A stretch of 64,000 nucleotides of DNA from Marinomonas flavescens (GCF_004352835.1 NZ_SJSB01000001.1:124001-188000), one strand, 5' to 3'; positions 17,967 to 27,587 are shown, numbered from the stretch's first letter. Notes: a model not told the origin generated them from the sequence alone. Translations and numbers: made by a program.

Positions 17967-18899
17967 TTACGTTGACTGAGAATCCATTGAGCCTTGTGCT
18001 GGTATCACGTTTTCAATTGACGAATAAGTATCTATGAGAACGTCTAGCATCGCCGCAGCGACAATAGAAAGACTGGATCTTGGTTTACATAGAACCCCCA
18101 CTCGGCGGCCAATTTCGGGTTCAACAATAGGGCGACAAAGTAGGTGTTGTTCATAAGCTTGTTGGCGGCAGATGACTGGCACAACGGCCACGCCCATGCC
18201 TTCACTGACCATTCTGACGACGGTGGTGAGCTGATGAGCATCGAAGGCGACCTTGAGTTCCATGCCCATTTCTTGCAATGAAGTTTCTATCATGGCGCGT
18301 ACGCTAGAAGGGCGCTGTAAAGTGATGAAGTCGTATTCTAGCAGGGCTTGCCAGGTTATCTTGGTTGCGCTATTGAGCGGATGATGCTCAGGGAAAATAG
18401 CGATAAAGTTATCTTCATAGAGCGGATAAAATGCCAAATCTAGTAAGTTGCTTGGCTCAAAACAAATGCCGAGCTCGACCTGATTATTGCCCACCATATC
18501 GACGACAATGTCAGACAGTACATCGTCTATGGCGACTTGAATATGCGGGTAGCATTTGTGGTAGTTATGAATGGCTTTGGGCAATAAGGACGCGGCGAAA
18601 GAAGGCATGGAGGCGATGGATATTTTCCCTAGTTGAAGCGCAAAGCGTTGCTTCATTTCATCTTCCGCGTTTTCCCATTGGGCCAATATACGCCTAGCAA
18701 GAGGTACTAAGGCTTCACCTTCTGGCGTGAGTGACAGAGTACGTGTTGTTCGGGTTAGCAGTTTACCACCTAGATTCTCTTCTAAGCTTTTTACCGACAA
18801 GCTTAGAGCTGGCTGCGATAAATGCAGTTGGTTGGCGGCGCTGGCAAAGCTCATAGCATCTGCAACGGCGAGAAAGGCGCGTACTTGCTTTAAATTCAT
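17967..18899 (-). CDS. LysR-family transcriptional regulator
   Basis: This 310-residue protein starts with the LysR winged helix (MNLKQVRAFLAVADAMSF, helix at SQPALSLSVKSLEENLGGKL) and has a periplasmic-binding-like effector domain. It is divergent from the CoA transferase operon with a 137-bp AT-rich gap, the classic LysR arrangement, so it probably controls scoAB-atoB-atoE in response to acetoacetate or a related acid (inference). The sigma-54 activator follows it on the same strand. Confidence 0.93.
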   Translation of the reverse strand: MNLKQVRAFLAVADAMSFASAANQLHLSQPALSLSVKSLEENLGGKLLTRTTRTLSLTPEGEALVPLARRILAQWENAEDEMKQRFALQLGKISIASMPSFAASLLPKAIHNYHKCYPHIQVAIDDVLSDIVVDMVGNNQVELGICFEPSNLLDLAFYPLYEDNFIAIFPEHHPLNSATKITWQALLEYDFITLQRPSSVRAMIETSLQEMGMELKVAFDAHQLTTVVRMVSEGMGVAVVPVICRQQAYEQHLLCRPIVEPEIGRRVGVLCKPRSSLSIVAAAMLDVLIDTYSSIENVIPAQGSMDSQST

Positions 18900-19036
18900 T
18901 TATTTAAAATTCTTATTAATAAATATAAAAATTAAAATTAATTTATTTATCGTCCTGAGTCAAACTGCAGTGACTTAAACTTTTACGCAATACTTTTAAA
19001 AAGCACTTTTAAACAATAATAATTAGGAGAAAAGTA

Positions 19037-19741
19037 ATGGCGGGTTTTGACAAAGTAGTTACGTCTTATGAAGACGCCATGGCTGGGCTAGAAGATGGTA
19101 TGACCGTCTTAGCTGGCGGTTTTGGCTTATGCGGTATCCCTGAAAATCTTATTCAAGAAATCAAACGACGACAAACTCGTGATCTAACCATTGTCTCTAA
19201 TAACTGTGGTGTCGATGGTTTTGGCTTGGGCGTTTTGCTTGAAGATAAGCAAGTGCGCAAGATGGTTTCTTCCTACGTTGGCGAAAATGCGCTTTTCGAG
19301 AAACAGCTTTTAGACGGCGAGTTGGAAGTTGAACTTACTCCCCAAGGCACGCTAGCCGAAAAAATGCGTGCAGGTGGTGCGGGTATTCCTGCCTTTTTTA
19401 CCGCGACCGGTGTGGGTACGCCAATCGGCGAAGGCAAAGAAGTTCGTGTCTTTAATGGCCGAGAATATCTAATGGAAGAAGCGATTACTGGCGACTTTGC
19501 TATTGTCAAAGGCTGGAAAGCGGACCGTTACGGCAATGTTATCTATCGCCATACGGCACAAAATTTTAATCCTCTCGCGGCAACAGCCGGAAAAATCACC
19601 GTTGTTGAAGTGGAAGAAATCGTCGAAGTTGGCGAACTCGATCCTGCTCAAATCCACACTCCTGGTATCTATGTTGATCGTGTTATTCAAGGCACGTTTG
19701 AAAAACGTATCGAAAAACGTACGGTACGATCTGCAGACTAA
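19037..19741 (+). CDS. scoA: 3-oxoacid CoA-transferase subunit A
   Basis: Together with the next gene this transfers CoA to acetoacetate, from succinyl-CoA or acetyl-CoA. The conserved start region [17 protein letters not shown] and the [15 protein letters not shown] loop are typical of the SCOT/AtoD alpha family; overall it resembles ScoA more than E. coli AtoD. Length 234 residues, and AGGAG lies 10 bp upstream of the ATG. It is first in scoA-scoB-atoB, with atoE further down. The symbol is by family; atoD would be equally defensible. Confidence 0.93.
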   Translation: MAGFDKVVTSYEDAMAGLEDGMTVLAGGFGLCGIPENLIQEIKRRQTRDLTIVSNNCGVDGFGLGVLLEDKQVRKMVSSYVGENALFEKQLLDGELEVELTPQGTLAEKMRAGGAGIPAFFTATGVGTPIGEGKEVRVFNGREYLMEEAITGDFAIVKGWKADRYGNVIYRHTAQNFNPLAATAGKITVVEVEEIVEVGELDPAQIHTPGIYVDRVIQGTFEKRIEKRTVRSAD

Positions 19742-19805
19742 TTTGCCCTGTCATATTGATGATTAACACTGACAAAAAAATAGACAAATAATAAGAGGCT
19801 CAAAG

Positions 19806-20465
19806 ATGGCACTTACAAGAGAACAAATGGCACAGCGTGTCGCCCAAGAGTTACAAGATGGATTTTACGTAAACTTAGGCATTGGTATTCCGACTTTGGT
19901 TGCCAACTTCATTCCAGAGGGTATGGAAGTGATGTTGCAATCAGAAAATGGCTTGTTGGGCATGGGGGAGTTTCCAACGGAGGAAACCATCGATGCAGAC
20001 ATGATTAATGCGGGTAAGCAAACCGTTACCGCGGTTAAAGGTGCTTCTATTTTTTCTTCGGCAGAATCTTTCGCGATGATTCGTGGCGGTCATGTAGATC
20101 TAACGGTATTGGGTGCTTTCGAAGTAGATGTTAATGGCAATATTGCCTCTTGGATGATTCCTAATAAGCTCATCAAAGGTATGGGCGGCGCAATGGATCT
20201 TGTTGCTGGTGCAGACAACATTATTGTCACTATGACCCATGCGTCTAAATCAGGTGAATCAAAACTGTTAACGGATTGTTCCTTACCTTTAACGGGAAAA
20301 GGGTGTATTAAGAAGGTCTTAACGGATTTAGCTTGGTTAGAAATCGCAGACGGTGCTTTTATTTTGAAAGAACGCGCACCGGGTGTTTCTATCGAGGAAA
20401 TCCAAGAGAAAACACAGGGTAAATTGATCGTTCCTGATCATGTACCTGAAATGGTGTTTGCTTAA
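19806..20465 (+). CDS. scoB: 3-oxoacid CoA-transferase subunit B
   Basis: The beta subunit carries the catalytic glutamate in QSENGLLGMG (about residue 48) after the GIGIPTLVANF segment. Length 219 residues is standard. An RBS (AAGAGG) precedes the ATG at 19806. It pairs with the subunit gene 64 bp upstream and is 28 bp before the thiolase gene. Confidence 0.94.
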   Translation: MALTREQMAQRVAQELQDGFYVNLGIGIPTLVANFIPEGMEVMLQSENGLLGMGEFPTEETIDADMINAGKQTVTAVKGASIFSSAESFAMIRGGHVDLTVLGAFEVDVNGNIASWMIPNKLIKGMGGAMDLVAGADNIIVTMTHASKSGESKLLTDCSLPLTGKGCIKKVLTDLAWLEIADGAFILKERAPGVSIEEIQEKTQGKLIVPDHVPEMVFA

Positions 20466-20493
20466 TATAATCTGAGTTAGCGGAGTAAAGACA

Positions 20494-21669
20494 ATGAAAG
20501 CAGTAATTGTTGCAGCAGGAAGAACCCCTATAGGCTCATTTCATGGCGGCTTGTCCTCGTTGAGTGCGGTAGAGATAGGTACGCAGTTATTAACGGGTTT
20601 ATTGGCTAAACAGCCAGCTCTGAAAGACAACATTGATGAAGTTATTCTAGGGCAGGTACTGGCCGCAGGCTGTGGGCAAAATCCAGCGCGTCAAACCGCG
20701 ATTCATTCAGGATTGGCGAATAGCGTCTCGGCAATGACGATTAATAAAGTGTGTGGGTCTGGTTTAAAAGCCGTTCAACTGGCGGCTCAAGCTATCTTAA
20801 ATGGCGATGCCAAAATGGTTGTTGCGGGTGGCCAAGAAAGTATGAGTCAGGCTGCTCATGTTTTACCAGAGAGTCGTTCTGGTAAAAAAATGGGCAACTG
20901 GGAAATGGTAGATACCATGGTCACAGATGGCCTATGGGATGCGTTTAACGATTATCACATGGGACAAACGGCTGAAAATATCGCGTCACGCTGGAACATT
21001 AGTCGTGAAGACCAAGATGCATTTGCCGTACAGTCACAGAAAAAGGCGGGGCAAGCGCAAGCAAAGGGCCGCTTTGTTGAAGAAATTATTCCTGTTGTTA
21101 TTCCTCAGCGTAAAGGCGATCCCATCATTGTTTCAGAAGATGAGCAGATTAGGCCAAATGCGACTGAAGAAGTACTTGCTAGGTTACGTCCAGCGTTTAG
21201 CAAGGGGGGCTCGGTAACCGCGGGTAACTCATCTAGCCTTAACGATGGTGCTGCTATGGTGGTGGTGACGTCGGATGAAGAGGCGAAACGGTTAGGATTA
21301 ACCGTGCTTGGTGTGATTGAAGCGGCGAGCAGTGCGGGTGTTGATCCTGAGATTATGGGCACAGGCCCGATTGCAGCAACAAGAAAAGTATTGGCTAAAA
21401 CAGATTGGACACTGGCTGATCTGGACCTTATTGAGGCGAATGAAGCCTTTGCTGTACAGGCTTTGTGCGTTAATCAGGAACTTGGTTTAGACGTTAATAA
21501 AGTAAATGTAAACGGTGGCGCTGTTGCCTTGGGTCATCCTATTGGGGCATCAGGTTGTCGGATTCTTGTTACCTTGTTACATGAAATGAAACGTCAGGAG
21601 CGTCATAAAGGATTGGCAACGCTCTGTATTGGCGGTGGCATGGGAATCGCCATGTTAGTGTCACGTTAG
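20494..21669 (+). CDS. atoB: Acetyl-CoA acetyltransferase (thiolase)
   Basis: This 391-residue thiolase has the acyl-accepting cysteine in NKVCGSG (about residue 88), the catalytic histidine in GGAVALGHPIGASG and the second cysteine in LCIGGGMG. It splits the acetoacetyl-CoA made by ScoAB into two acetyl-CoA. It completes the route 3-hydroxybutyrate, acetoacetate, acetoacetyl-CoA, acetyl-CoA that is encoded from 12180 to here. Confidence 0.95.
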   Translation: MKAVIVAAGRTPIGSFHGGLSSLSAVEIGTQLLTGLLAKQPALKDNIDEVILGQVLAAGCGQNPARQTAIHSGLANSVSAMTINKVCGSGLKAVQLAAQAILNGDAKMVVAGGQESMSQAAHVLPESRSGKKMGNWEMVDTMVTDGLWDAFNDYHMGQTAENIASRWNISREDQDAFAVQSQKKAGQAQAKGRFVEEIIPVVIPQRKGDPIIVSEDEQIRPNATEEVLARLRPAFSKGGSVTAGNSSSLNDGAAMVVVTSDEEAKRLGLTVLGVIEAASSAGVDPEIMGTGPIAATRKVLAKTDWTLADLDLIEANEAFAVQALCVNQELGLDVNKVNVNGGAVALGHPIGASGCRILVTLLHEMKRQERHKGLATLCIGGGMGIAMLVSR

Positions 21670-21720
21670 AACGGTCAGGAAGACAAGACAATAAAGAGCA
21701 ATATAAGCTTGAAAAAACAT

Positions 21721-21751
21721 AAGCCAGACAACTCATCCAGTTGTCTGGCTT
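21721..21751 (+). terminator. Strong hairpin between atoB and atoE (partial terminator or processing site)
   Basis: AAGCCAGACAACT and AGTTGTCTGGCTT form a perfect 13-bp stem with a CATCC loop. Only TT plus AACC follows, so termination is probably partial. It would lower expression of the permease relative to the enzymes. Confidence 0.6.
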
Positions 21752-21784
21752 TAACCTAGAATAATTATAATATTAGGACACTCA

Positions 21785-23158
21785 ATGACTAATAACGCAG
21801 TAAAACAGACTGCTTTGCAGCGCTTAAGTAAATTTTTCGTTACGCTTCTTCAGCGATACCTTCCTGATCCTTTTATCTTTGCCATTGTGCTAACTCTGGT
21901 CGTGTTTGTGCTGGTGATGCCAAGTACTGACCAAGGGCCAATGCAAGTGGTAAATGCTTGGGCTGGTGGGTTTTGGAAACTGCTTAGTTTCTCTATGCAG
22001 ATGGCGATGGTGGTGGTAACCGGTCACGCGATGGCCAGTGCGCCTGCTTTTAAACGTAAATTAGCCATGTTGGCAGGTGTGGCGAAAACACCGGGTCAAG
22101 CCATCATCTTGGTGACAGTGATCAGTGCGATTGCATGTTGGATCAACTGGGGCTTTGGCTTGGTTGTCGGTGCTATTTTTGCGCGCGAATTGGCGTCAAG
22201 AGTAAAAGGTGTTGATTACCGTTTGTTGATCGCCTCCGCATACAGTGGCTTTTTGTTTTGGCATGCTGGTTTGTCTGGCTCGATTCCATTGGCGATTGCG
22301 GGTGGTGCGAATATCAGCACAGTGACAAATGGTGCGGTAACGTCGCCAATCCCAACCTCTGAAACTATCTTCTCGCCGATGAATCTCACGATTCTTGCTG
22401 TCATGCTGGTCGCGATTCCTTTGTTAAACCGACTCATGCACCCATCTCCTCAAGATACCATCACGATTGATGCATCCTTGCTTGAAGAAGAAAAAGTGGA
22501 AGCGCCTAAAACAGGTGATATGACACCAGCAGAGCGATTGGAAAATAGCCGTATATTGTCTCTTTTGTTAGGGGCAATGGGCTTTGCGTATATCATTTAT
22601 TATTTCATTACTAATGGTTTTGCATTGAACTTAAACATCGTGAACTTTACCTTTTTGTTCACGGCGATTTTGCTTCATGGCACACCAAAAAGTTTGTTGA
22701 GTTCTGTCTCACAAGGTGCGCGTAACTGTTCTGGTATTCTTCTTCAATTCCCATTTTACGCAGGTATCATGGGCATGATGACAGCAACTGGTGACGGTGG
22801 TGCGTCATTGGCTGGCGTGATCTCGCAATGGTTTGTGTCGATTTCCAATGAAACGACATTCCCATTATTTACTTTCCTAAGTGCCGGTATTGTTAACTTT
22901 TTCGTTCCTTCTGGTGGTGGTCAGTGGGCGGTTCAAGCCCCTGTCATGATGCCAGCAGGCGCGGCGCTGGGTGTTGATGCTGCGAAAACTGCCATGGCAA
23001 TTGCTTGGGGGGATGCTTGGACCAACATGATCCAACCTTTCTGGGCATTACCGGCGTTGGCGATTGCAGGTCTGGGTGCAAAAGATGTAATGGGTTACTG
23101 CATCATGGCTTTGATTGGCTCTGGTGTGATTATCTCACTAGGCTTCTTGATCTTTTAA
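21785..23158 (+). CDS. atoE: Short-chain fatty acid transporter AtoE
   Basis: This 457-residue membrane protein has about 12 hydrophobic segments and AtoE-specific stretches: FVTLLQRYLPDPFIFAIVLT near the N-terminus, NWGFGLVVGAIFARELA, and FFVPSGGGQWAVQAP. AtoE-family proteins import acetoacetate and short-chain acids. It is the second uptake system of the ketone-body island besides the TRAP transporter. It is set off from atoB by the hairpin at 21721 and ends before the terminator at 23257. Confidence 0.93.
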   Translation: MTNNAVKQTALQRLSKFFVTLLQRYLPDPFIFAIVLTLVVFVLVMPSTDQGPMQVVNAWAGGFWKLLSFSMQMAMVVVTGHAMASAPAFKRKLAMLAGVAKTPGQAIILVTVISAIACWINWGFGLVVGAIFARELASRVKGVDYRLLIASAYSGFLFWHAGLSGSIPLAIAGGANISTVTNGAVTSPIPTSETIFSPMNLTILAVMLVAIPLLNRLMHPSPQDTITIDASLLEEEKVEAPKTGDMTPAERLENSRILSLLLGAMGFAYIIYYFITNGFALNLNIVNFTFLFTAILLHGTPKSLLSSVSQGARNCSGILLQFPFYAGIMGMMTATGDGGASLAGVISQWFVSISNETTFPLFTFLSAGIVNFFVPSGGGQWAVQAPVMMPAGAALGVDAAKTAMAIAWGDAWTNMIQPFWALPALAIAGLGAKDVMGYCIMALIGSGVIISLGFLIF

Positions 23159-23256
23159 GGTGCTGGTTTTAATTTGCTAGTTTTAAGCGCGTTGAATAGA
23201 GGTTTTTTACCTTTGTTTTAGCAGGCTTAATAGCCATTTATGGCTTGTTTACTATT

Positions 23257-23300
23257 AGGTCACGTTTCGATATTACTATTGGGACGTGGCCTTTTTATTT
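23257..23300 (+). terminator. Terminator after atoE
   Basis: AGGTCACGT (23257-23265) pairs with ACGTGGCCT (23284-23292; one mismatch) and is followed by TTTTATTTTT. Confidence 0.6.
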
Positions 23301-23425
23301 TTAAGAAAAGTATTGTTACCTAATCAGTAGAGCGGGTGGTAATAGGTGGCTTTCTGAGGGGAATGAATTCGGTAGTTCGGCAAATCTAATAGATTGAAAA
23401 TGGGTACGTTAGGCACTCAAGACAG

Positions 23426-23470
23426 AGAAAGGCCACCATACTTTGTTATTTAAGTATGATGGCCTTTCTT
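23426..23470. terminator. Bidirectional terminator between atoE and the second TRAP operon
   Basis: AGAAAGGCCACCATACTT and AAGTATGATGGCCTTTCT pair with one mismatch. It lies just before the convergent end of the TRAP gene at 23480. The rest of the 321-bp gap from 23159 holds no gene. Confidence 0.8.
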
Positions 23471-23479
23471 ATTTAGTGA

Positions 23480-24772
23480 TTAAGCGAAGCCAAAAGCTTC
23501 AGGCAAGAACATAGCAAGAGGCGACCAGTAAGTTGTTACTAGCATCACAGGTAATGCCCCAAAAAACATGAAGAACATGGCAGGCTTCATTACTTTAGAC
23601 ATGCCTACTTTACCAACTCGACAGGTCATGAATAGGATTGGAGCCATCGGTGGACTATTACAGCCAATTACCACACTTGTTCCCACAATAGCTGCGAATT
23701 GTACTGGACTTACACCGATATGCTCCATAACAGGGACGAGTAGTGGACTAACAATAGCAACAACACTTACATCATCCATGATCATTCCAAGTAAAATTAA
23801 GAATATGTTTACTAAAAGTAAAATTAAAATTTTGCTTTGGAAGGTGTCTGTCAAAATATCAGTTAATTCTTGGGGAACGCGCTCAAGGGTTAAAATACGA
23901 CTAGATACAAAAGAAAAAACTAAAATCACCATGATAACGCCAGTGGTGGTCGCGGCTGCAATTAAGCATTTGAAGAGTTTTTTATAATCAAGCTCTTTGT
24001 AAATAAACAACCCAACAGGGATCGAATAAACAACAGCAACAGCAGCGGCTTCTGTTGGTGTGAAAACACCACCATAAATACCACCTAAGATGATGACTGG
24101 TAACATCAGTGCAGGGATAGCTTTCCAGCCTGAAGAGCCAATGTTTCTCATGCGTTCGTTGAATTCAAGCTTTTCTGCCTGAATAGGGTTATTACGCATT
24201 TTGTACATGTTAAGCAGACAAAGGACAATAATAAGCAGAATTCCTGGACCAATCGTTGCCAAGAAGCAGGCTGCTACAGATTGTCTTGTAACAACCGCAT
24301 AAAGAATCATGGTAATGCTCGGTGGAATCAAGATACCTAGCAATGAAGAAATACCTAATAGAGCGCTCGTATAATGACGAGTGTACCCATGCTTTTCCAT
24401 AGGATCGATCATGATTGTACCAATAGAAGCAACCGCAGCGGATGCTGTACCGGATATGGCACCAAATACTCCGCAGGCAAGGATCATTGTGGATCCCATT
24501 CCTGATTTTGAACGGCCAACTAATGCTTCAACGAAGCTGACTAATCTTGACGCCAGCCCACCAGCTTGCATCAGATACCCAGTCATGACGAAAAGTGGCA
24601 ACGCTAATAGAATAATTGAGTTTACAGACCAAAAGCCTGTGGTCATCAATGATGAAACATCGACACTGTATACTATTGACAAAATGAAAGTCATAGCAGC
24701 AAACGAATAAACAACGGGAACACCAATTATCATTAAAACAATAACGGCTGCGATAGCGAGAAGAGCACCCAT
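23480..24772 (-). CDS. TRAP transporter large membrane subunit (DctM family), second system
   Basis: This 430-residue polytopic protein is of the DctM family (GILIPPSITMILYAVVT, TPTEAAAVAVVYS, DDVSVVAIVSPLLVPV). It is the last gene of dctP-dctQ-dctM on the minus strand, 78 bp after the small subunit gene. The substrate is unknown; an upstream GlxA-type regulator on the same strand is the only clue. Confidence 0.93.
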   Translation of the reverse strand: MGALLAIAAVIVLMIIGVPVVYSFAAMTFILSIVYSVDVSSLMTTGFWSVNSIILLALPLFVMTGYLMQAGGLASRLVSFVEALVGRSKSGMGSTMILACGVFGAISGTASAAVASIGTIMIDPMEKHGYTRHYTSALLGISSLLGILIPPSITMILYAVVTRQSVAACFLATIGPGILLIIVLCLLNMYKMRNNPIQAEKLEFNERMRNIGSSGWKAIPALMLPVIILGGIYGGVFTPTEAAAVAVVYSIPVGLFIYKELDYKKLFKCLIAAATTTGVIMVILVFSFVSSRILTLERVPQELTDILTDTFQSKILILLLVNIFLILLGMIMDDVSVVAIVSPLLVPVMEHIGVSPVQFAAIVGTSVVIGCNSPPMAPILFMTCRVGKVGMSKVMKPAMFFMFFGALPVMLVTTYWSPLAMFLPEAFGFA

Positions 24773-24850
24773 ACAAAAAATCCTGAGGTTATTTAATAAC
24801 GTAATAGTTATAGCTACATGAAAATGCAGCTGGAATTAAGGCGTTAGCGA

Positions 24851-25360
24851 TCAATTTAATTCTCTTATTTCTTTTATGTCGTTTAATAGGTCACGAACTA
24901 GATAAAAAGAAAGAAGAATACTTGCGACGAATAGAGCTCCTTGAGAGAAATACATTGGAATTCCAAATACGGGTGTGACTTGTCCTTTTTCGAACCCCCA
25001 AGAAGCCAGTGCGTAAGCCCATGTAATAAATAGAATAGCCATCGCAAGGGAAATTAAATTGGCAAGTAAGTGCACCCATTTAACAATCGTTTGGTTCTTG
25101 CAAAACGTTTGGAAGAAGTCTGCACTAAGGTGAGTACGTTCACGAGATGCCAGTACTGCACCCAACATGTAAAGCCACATTACACTTAGAAGGATAAGCT
25201 CTTCTAGGCCAAAGACAGGGACATGAAGGATAGAGCGGCATACGATTCCTATGGTGAGAGTGAACGCAATAAATAAGCTAGCAATCACAATTACTGGCTT
25301 AAGGGCAATCCCAATTATCGTGTCTAGAATGGCGATTATAGAAAGAAGAAAATTCATCAT
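24851..25360 (-). CDS. TRAP transporter small membrane subunit (DctQ family), second system
   Basis: The protein has four membrane segments with the family motif VFGLEELILLSVMWLYMLGAVLASRERTHLSADF in the middle (positions about 55-90). Two adjacent ATG codons at 25360 and 25357 are possible; AGAGG is 2 and 5 bp away, so 25357 is slightly better. A longer frame to 25396 would run into the upstream hairpin. Length about 168 residues. Confidence 0.9.
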   Translation of the reverse strand: MMNFLLSIIAILDTIIGIALKPVIVIASLFIAFTLTIGIVCRSILHVPVFGLEELILLSVMWLYMLGAVLASRERTHLSADFFQTFCKNQTIVKWVHLLANLISLAMAILFITWAYALASWGFEKGQVTPVFGIPMYFSQGALFVASILLSFYLVRDLLNDIKEIRELN

Positions 25361-25382
25361 AGCCTCTGATAAATTATTAAAA

Positions 25383-25411
25383 GTGAGGTGATTCAAAATG
25401 GATCACCTCAC
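25383..25411 (-). repeat. Hairpin between dctP-like and dctQ-like genes, second system
   Basis: GTGAGGTGAT and ATCACCTCAC form a perfect 10-bp stem with a 9-nt loop, in the 70-bp gap after the binding-protein gene. No U tract. Confidence 0.75.
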
Positions 25412-25430
25412 AAAAGTGGAAAAGGAAAAA

Positions 25431-26453
25431 TTAATTAGGGGTCGATACGTTTGCTCTAACTTCATCCATAATTTTAGAACCTAATTTGGCTTCAGCTTGT
25501 GGCCACACATCGGCACGAACACGTTTTACCCAAGCAGTTAACTCTTCAGGAGTTGGTTTAATATATTGCATACCACCTTCTTGGGCTGCTTTGATCCATT
25601 TTGCATCTTCTTTCTTCGCATTTTTGAACTGAAGATTAATAACTTCATCGGCCGCAGAAGAAATAATATCTTGGTCTTCTTTATCCAGAGACTTCCATTT
25701 TTCCTGATTCATTAAGAGTGCGAAAGATGAGAAATTTTGATTCGATTGCACGTAGTAATCTAGCTGATCGCGAAAATACTGATAATCCCAGTAGATAACA
25801 TTTGATGAATCGCCATCGACAACACCCGTTTGGATGGAGGTATATACTTCAGACCAATCAATAGGAACAGCTTGGAACCCCATTGCTTTCATTGTTTGTG
25901 GAAGAGGGAAGATAGGTTGAGAACGGACTTTCAGACCTTGTGCTTGTTTAAAGTTGGTAGCATAGCGACCTTTGGTGGCAATACCACCAAACCCTTCTGG
26001 ATAGGGGCCAAAATATTTTAACCCTAAATCACTGAAAACAGGCGATACGATCTTTTTAAGCCAACCATTGTGTCCGTACGCTTTAATTGCATCATCCCAG
26101 TTTAAGACAAGGTAAGGCAGATAAATTATCCCAATACGGTCGTCATAAGAGGTTTGAGGCCAGGTTAGCATCATATCTATATTGTCTTTGACGAGTTGAT
26201 CGAAAAGTTCTTGTTGACCACCAAGTTCACCCTGATAGAAGACATTTATTTTGATTCGTCCGTGGGACTTCTCTTTAACTAATTTGGACCAAAGTTGCAT
26301 AGATTGTCCCTGAGGTGACTTGCTATCCCCAGCTTCAGTTGCGAGTGTCAGCTTATAACTTTCTGTACTGGCAAGCGCTTTTCCTATAGAGGCGATACTA
26401 AGGGCAGCCGATACAGCCAGCACTTGAACCAGTTTTTTATTGAGTAATGTCAT
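25431..26453 (-). CDS. TRAP transporter periplasmic binding protein (DctP family), second system
   Basis: A signal peptide (cleavage after KALA, about residue 28) precedes a DctP domain of normal size (340 residues total). The ligand-contact region reads GLKVRSQPIFPLPQTMKAMG, followed by VYTSIQTGVVDGDSSNVIYW. The start at 26453 has AAGGA 6 bp upstream. Sequence differs clearly from the first system at 15070, so a different organic acid or amine-acid is expected; the ligand is not predictable. Confidence 0.94.
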   Translation of the reverse strand: MTLLNKKLVQVLAVSAALSIASIGKALASTESYKLTLATEAGDSKSPQGQSMQLWSKLVKEKSHGRIKINVFYQGELGGQQELFDQLVKDNIDMMLTWPQTSYDDRIGIIYLPYLVLNWDDAIKAYGHNGWLKKIVSPVFSDLGLKYFGPYPEGFGGIATKGRYATNFKQAQGLKVRSQPIFPLPQTMKAMGFQAVPIDWSEVYTSIQTGVVDGDSSNVIYWDYQYFRDQLDYYVQSNQNFSSFALLMNQEKWKSLDKEDQDIISSAADEVINLQFKNAKKEDAKWIKAAQEGGMQYIKPTPEELTAWVKRVRADVWPQAEAKLGSKIMDEVRANVSTPN

Positions 26454-26525
26454 TATGATTCCTTGATTTGTTTTATCTAGAAAACTAGATTTTATTGTTA
26501 TTAAAAGAATTAACGTTTGTTCTTA

Positions 26526-26546
26526 TAAGACCCCCTCATGGTCTTA
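26526..26546. repeat. Short hairpin overlapping the stop codon of the GlxA-type gene
   Basis: TAAGACC and GGTCTTA pair around a CCCTCAT loop, with the regulator's stop codon inside one arm. No U run follows on the minus strand, so a terminator role is doubtful. Confidence 0.35.
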
Positions 26547-27587
26547 CTTTTTATAAAATTTCAGTCTAGCCAATGTTGGGCTTAACCCAAAAAAGTCCTT
26601 AAAACTATTGCTGAAATGACTGCTAGTGCAAAAGCCACTAGCAATGGCAATATTTGTAATGCTTGTATTTGATTGTGTTAACAATCGATGTGCATGATTT
26701 AATCGAATTTCGAGGTAAAACTTAGAAGGAGTACTATTAAGGTACTTCTGAAAAAGACGTTCTATTTGTCGTCTAGATAAAGAGCTAAATTGTACTAATT
26801 CATTAATTTTAAGAGGCTCTTCTATGTTGTTATTCATTAGATTTAAAGTCGAATTCAATTTTTCTGGTAGGCGATGGCTGTTATATATATCTAATTTAAT
26901 TGACTCACCTGTTTGTGGCCCTTTATCACAACTGAGAATGTCGCGAATGGTTCTTACTATTTTTTCACCTTTTAGTTTTTCTATTAGGTTCAAAACCATT
27001 TCTTGACTACTGTTGATACCCGCGCTGCTAGAGAAGTGATCATGAACAGTAAAAGCATGATGAGAGAGAATGGCATCGGAGAAGTGTTCTTTTATATACG
27101 AGTGGCTATTTGGGTGTGCTGAGAACTCAATGCCATTCATCAGTCCTGCATTGGCTAAATGAATCACACCATTCCAAAGTGAAGCAAGATGAATGCCCTT
27201 TTTATAGGCGGTCATTAAAAATGAATTTATTATTTCATTTTTACCAAGATCACAACGATAGCCGCCACAAACGATAATAATATCGAAGCTAAATAATTCT
27301 TTTTTTAATATTTTTGAAATAACCAAATCTGTTGATATGTTGATATTTAAATCACTTTCAACTGAAATCGAATTTATCCCCATTGTTTTTGTTTCGAAAA
27401 TAAGGTTTTCTGAAAACAAATTAGCAGTGATCAAGGTATCCACAGAAGAGGTAAACGAAGCGATTGAAAAATTATCCAATAAAAGAAAACCAATCTTCGT
27501 GATTTCTACATTTAGATCATCTTTGATCATAAATGGTGAGTTTTTTATGGGCTCACTGACTAGTTGTTCAAAATTGTGTGTTCTCAT
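26544..27587 (-). CDS. GlxA-family transcriptional regulator (DJ-1/PfpI-like domain plus AraC helix-turn-helix)
   Basis: Residues of about 30-210 form the PfpI-like effector domain (IGFLLLDNFSIASF, DIIIVCGGYR), and the last 100 residues an AraC pair of helix-turn-helix motifs (LSRRQIERLFQKYLNSTPSKFYL and TNIAIASGFCTSSHFSNSFKDFFG). Length 347. The effector domain has a Leu-Trp-Asn in place of the usual nucleophile region, as in non-enzymatic members. Known relatives (GbdR, CdhR, ArgR of Pseudomonas) respond to carnitine, glycine betaine or arginine. It precedes the TRAP operon on the same strand by 90 bp and likely controls it. Confidence 0.92.
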   Translation of the reverse strand: MRTHNFEQLVSEPIKNSPFMIKDDLNVEITKIGFLLLDNFSIASFTSSVDTLITANLFSENLIFETKTMGINSISVESDLNINISTDLVISKILKKELFSFDIIIVCGGYRCDLGKNEIINSFLMTAYKKGIHLASLWNGVIHLANAGLMNGIEFSAHPNSHSYIKEHFSDAILSHHAFTVHDHFSSSAGINSSQEMVLNLIEKLKGEKIVRTIRDILSCDKGPQTGESIKLDIYNSHRLPEKLNSTLNLMNNNIEEPLKINELVQFSSLSRRQIERLFQKYLNSTPSKFYLEIRLNHAHRLLTQSNTSITNIAIASGFCTSSHFSNSFKDFFGLSPTLARLKFYKK

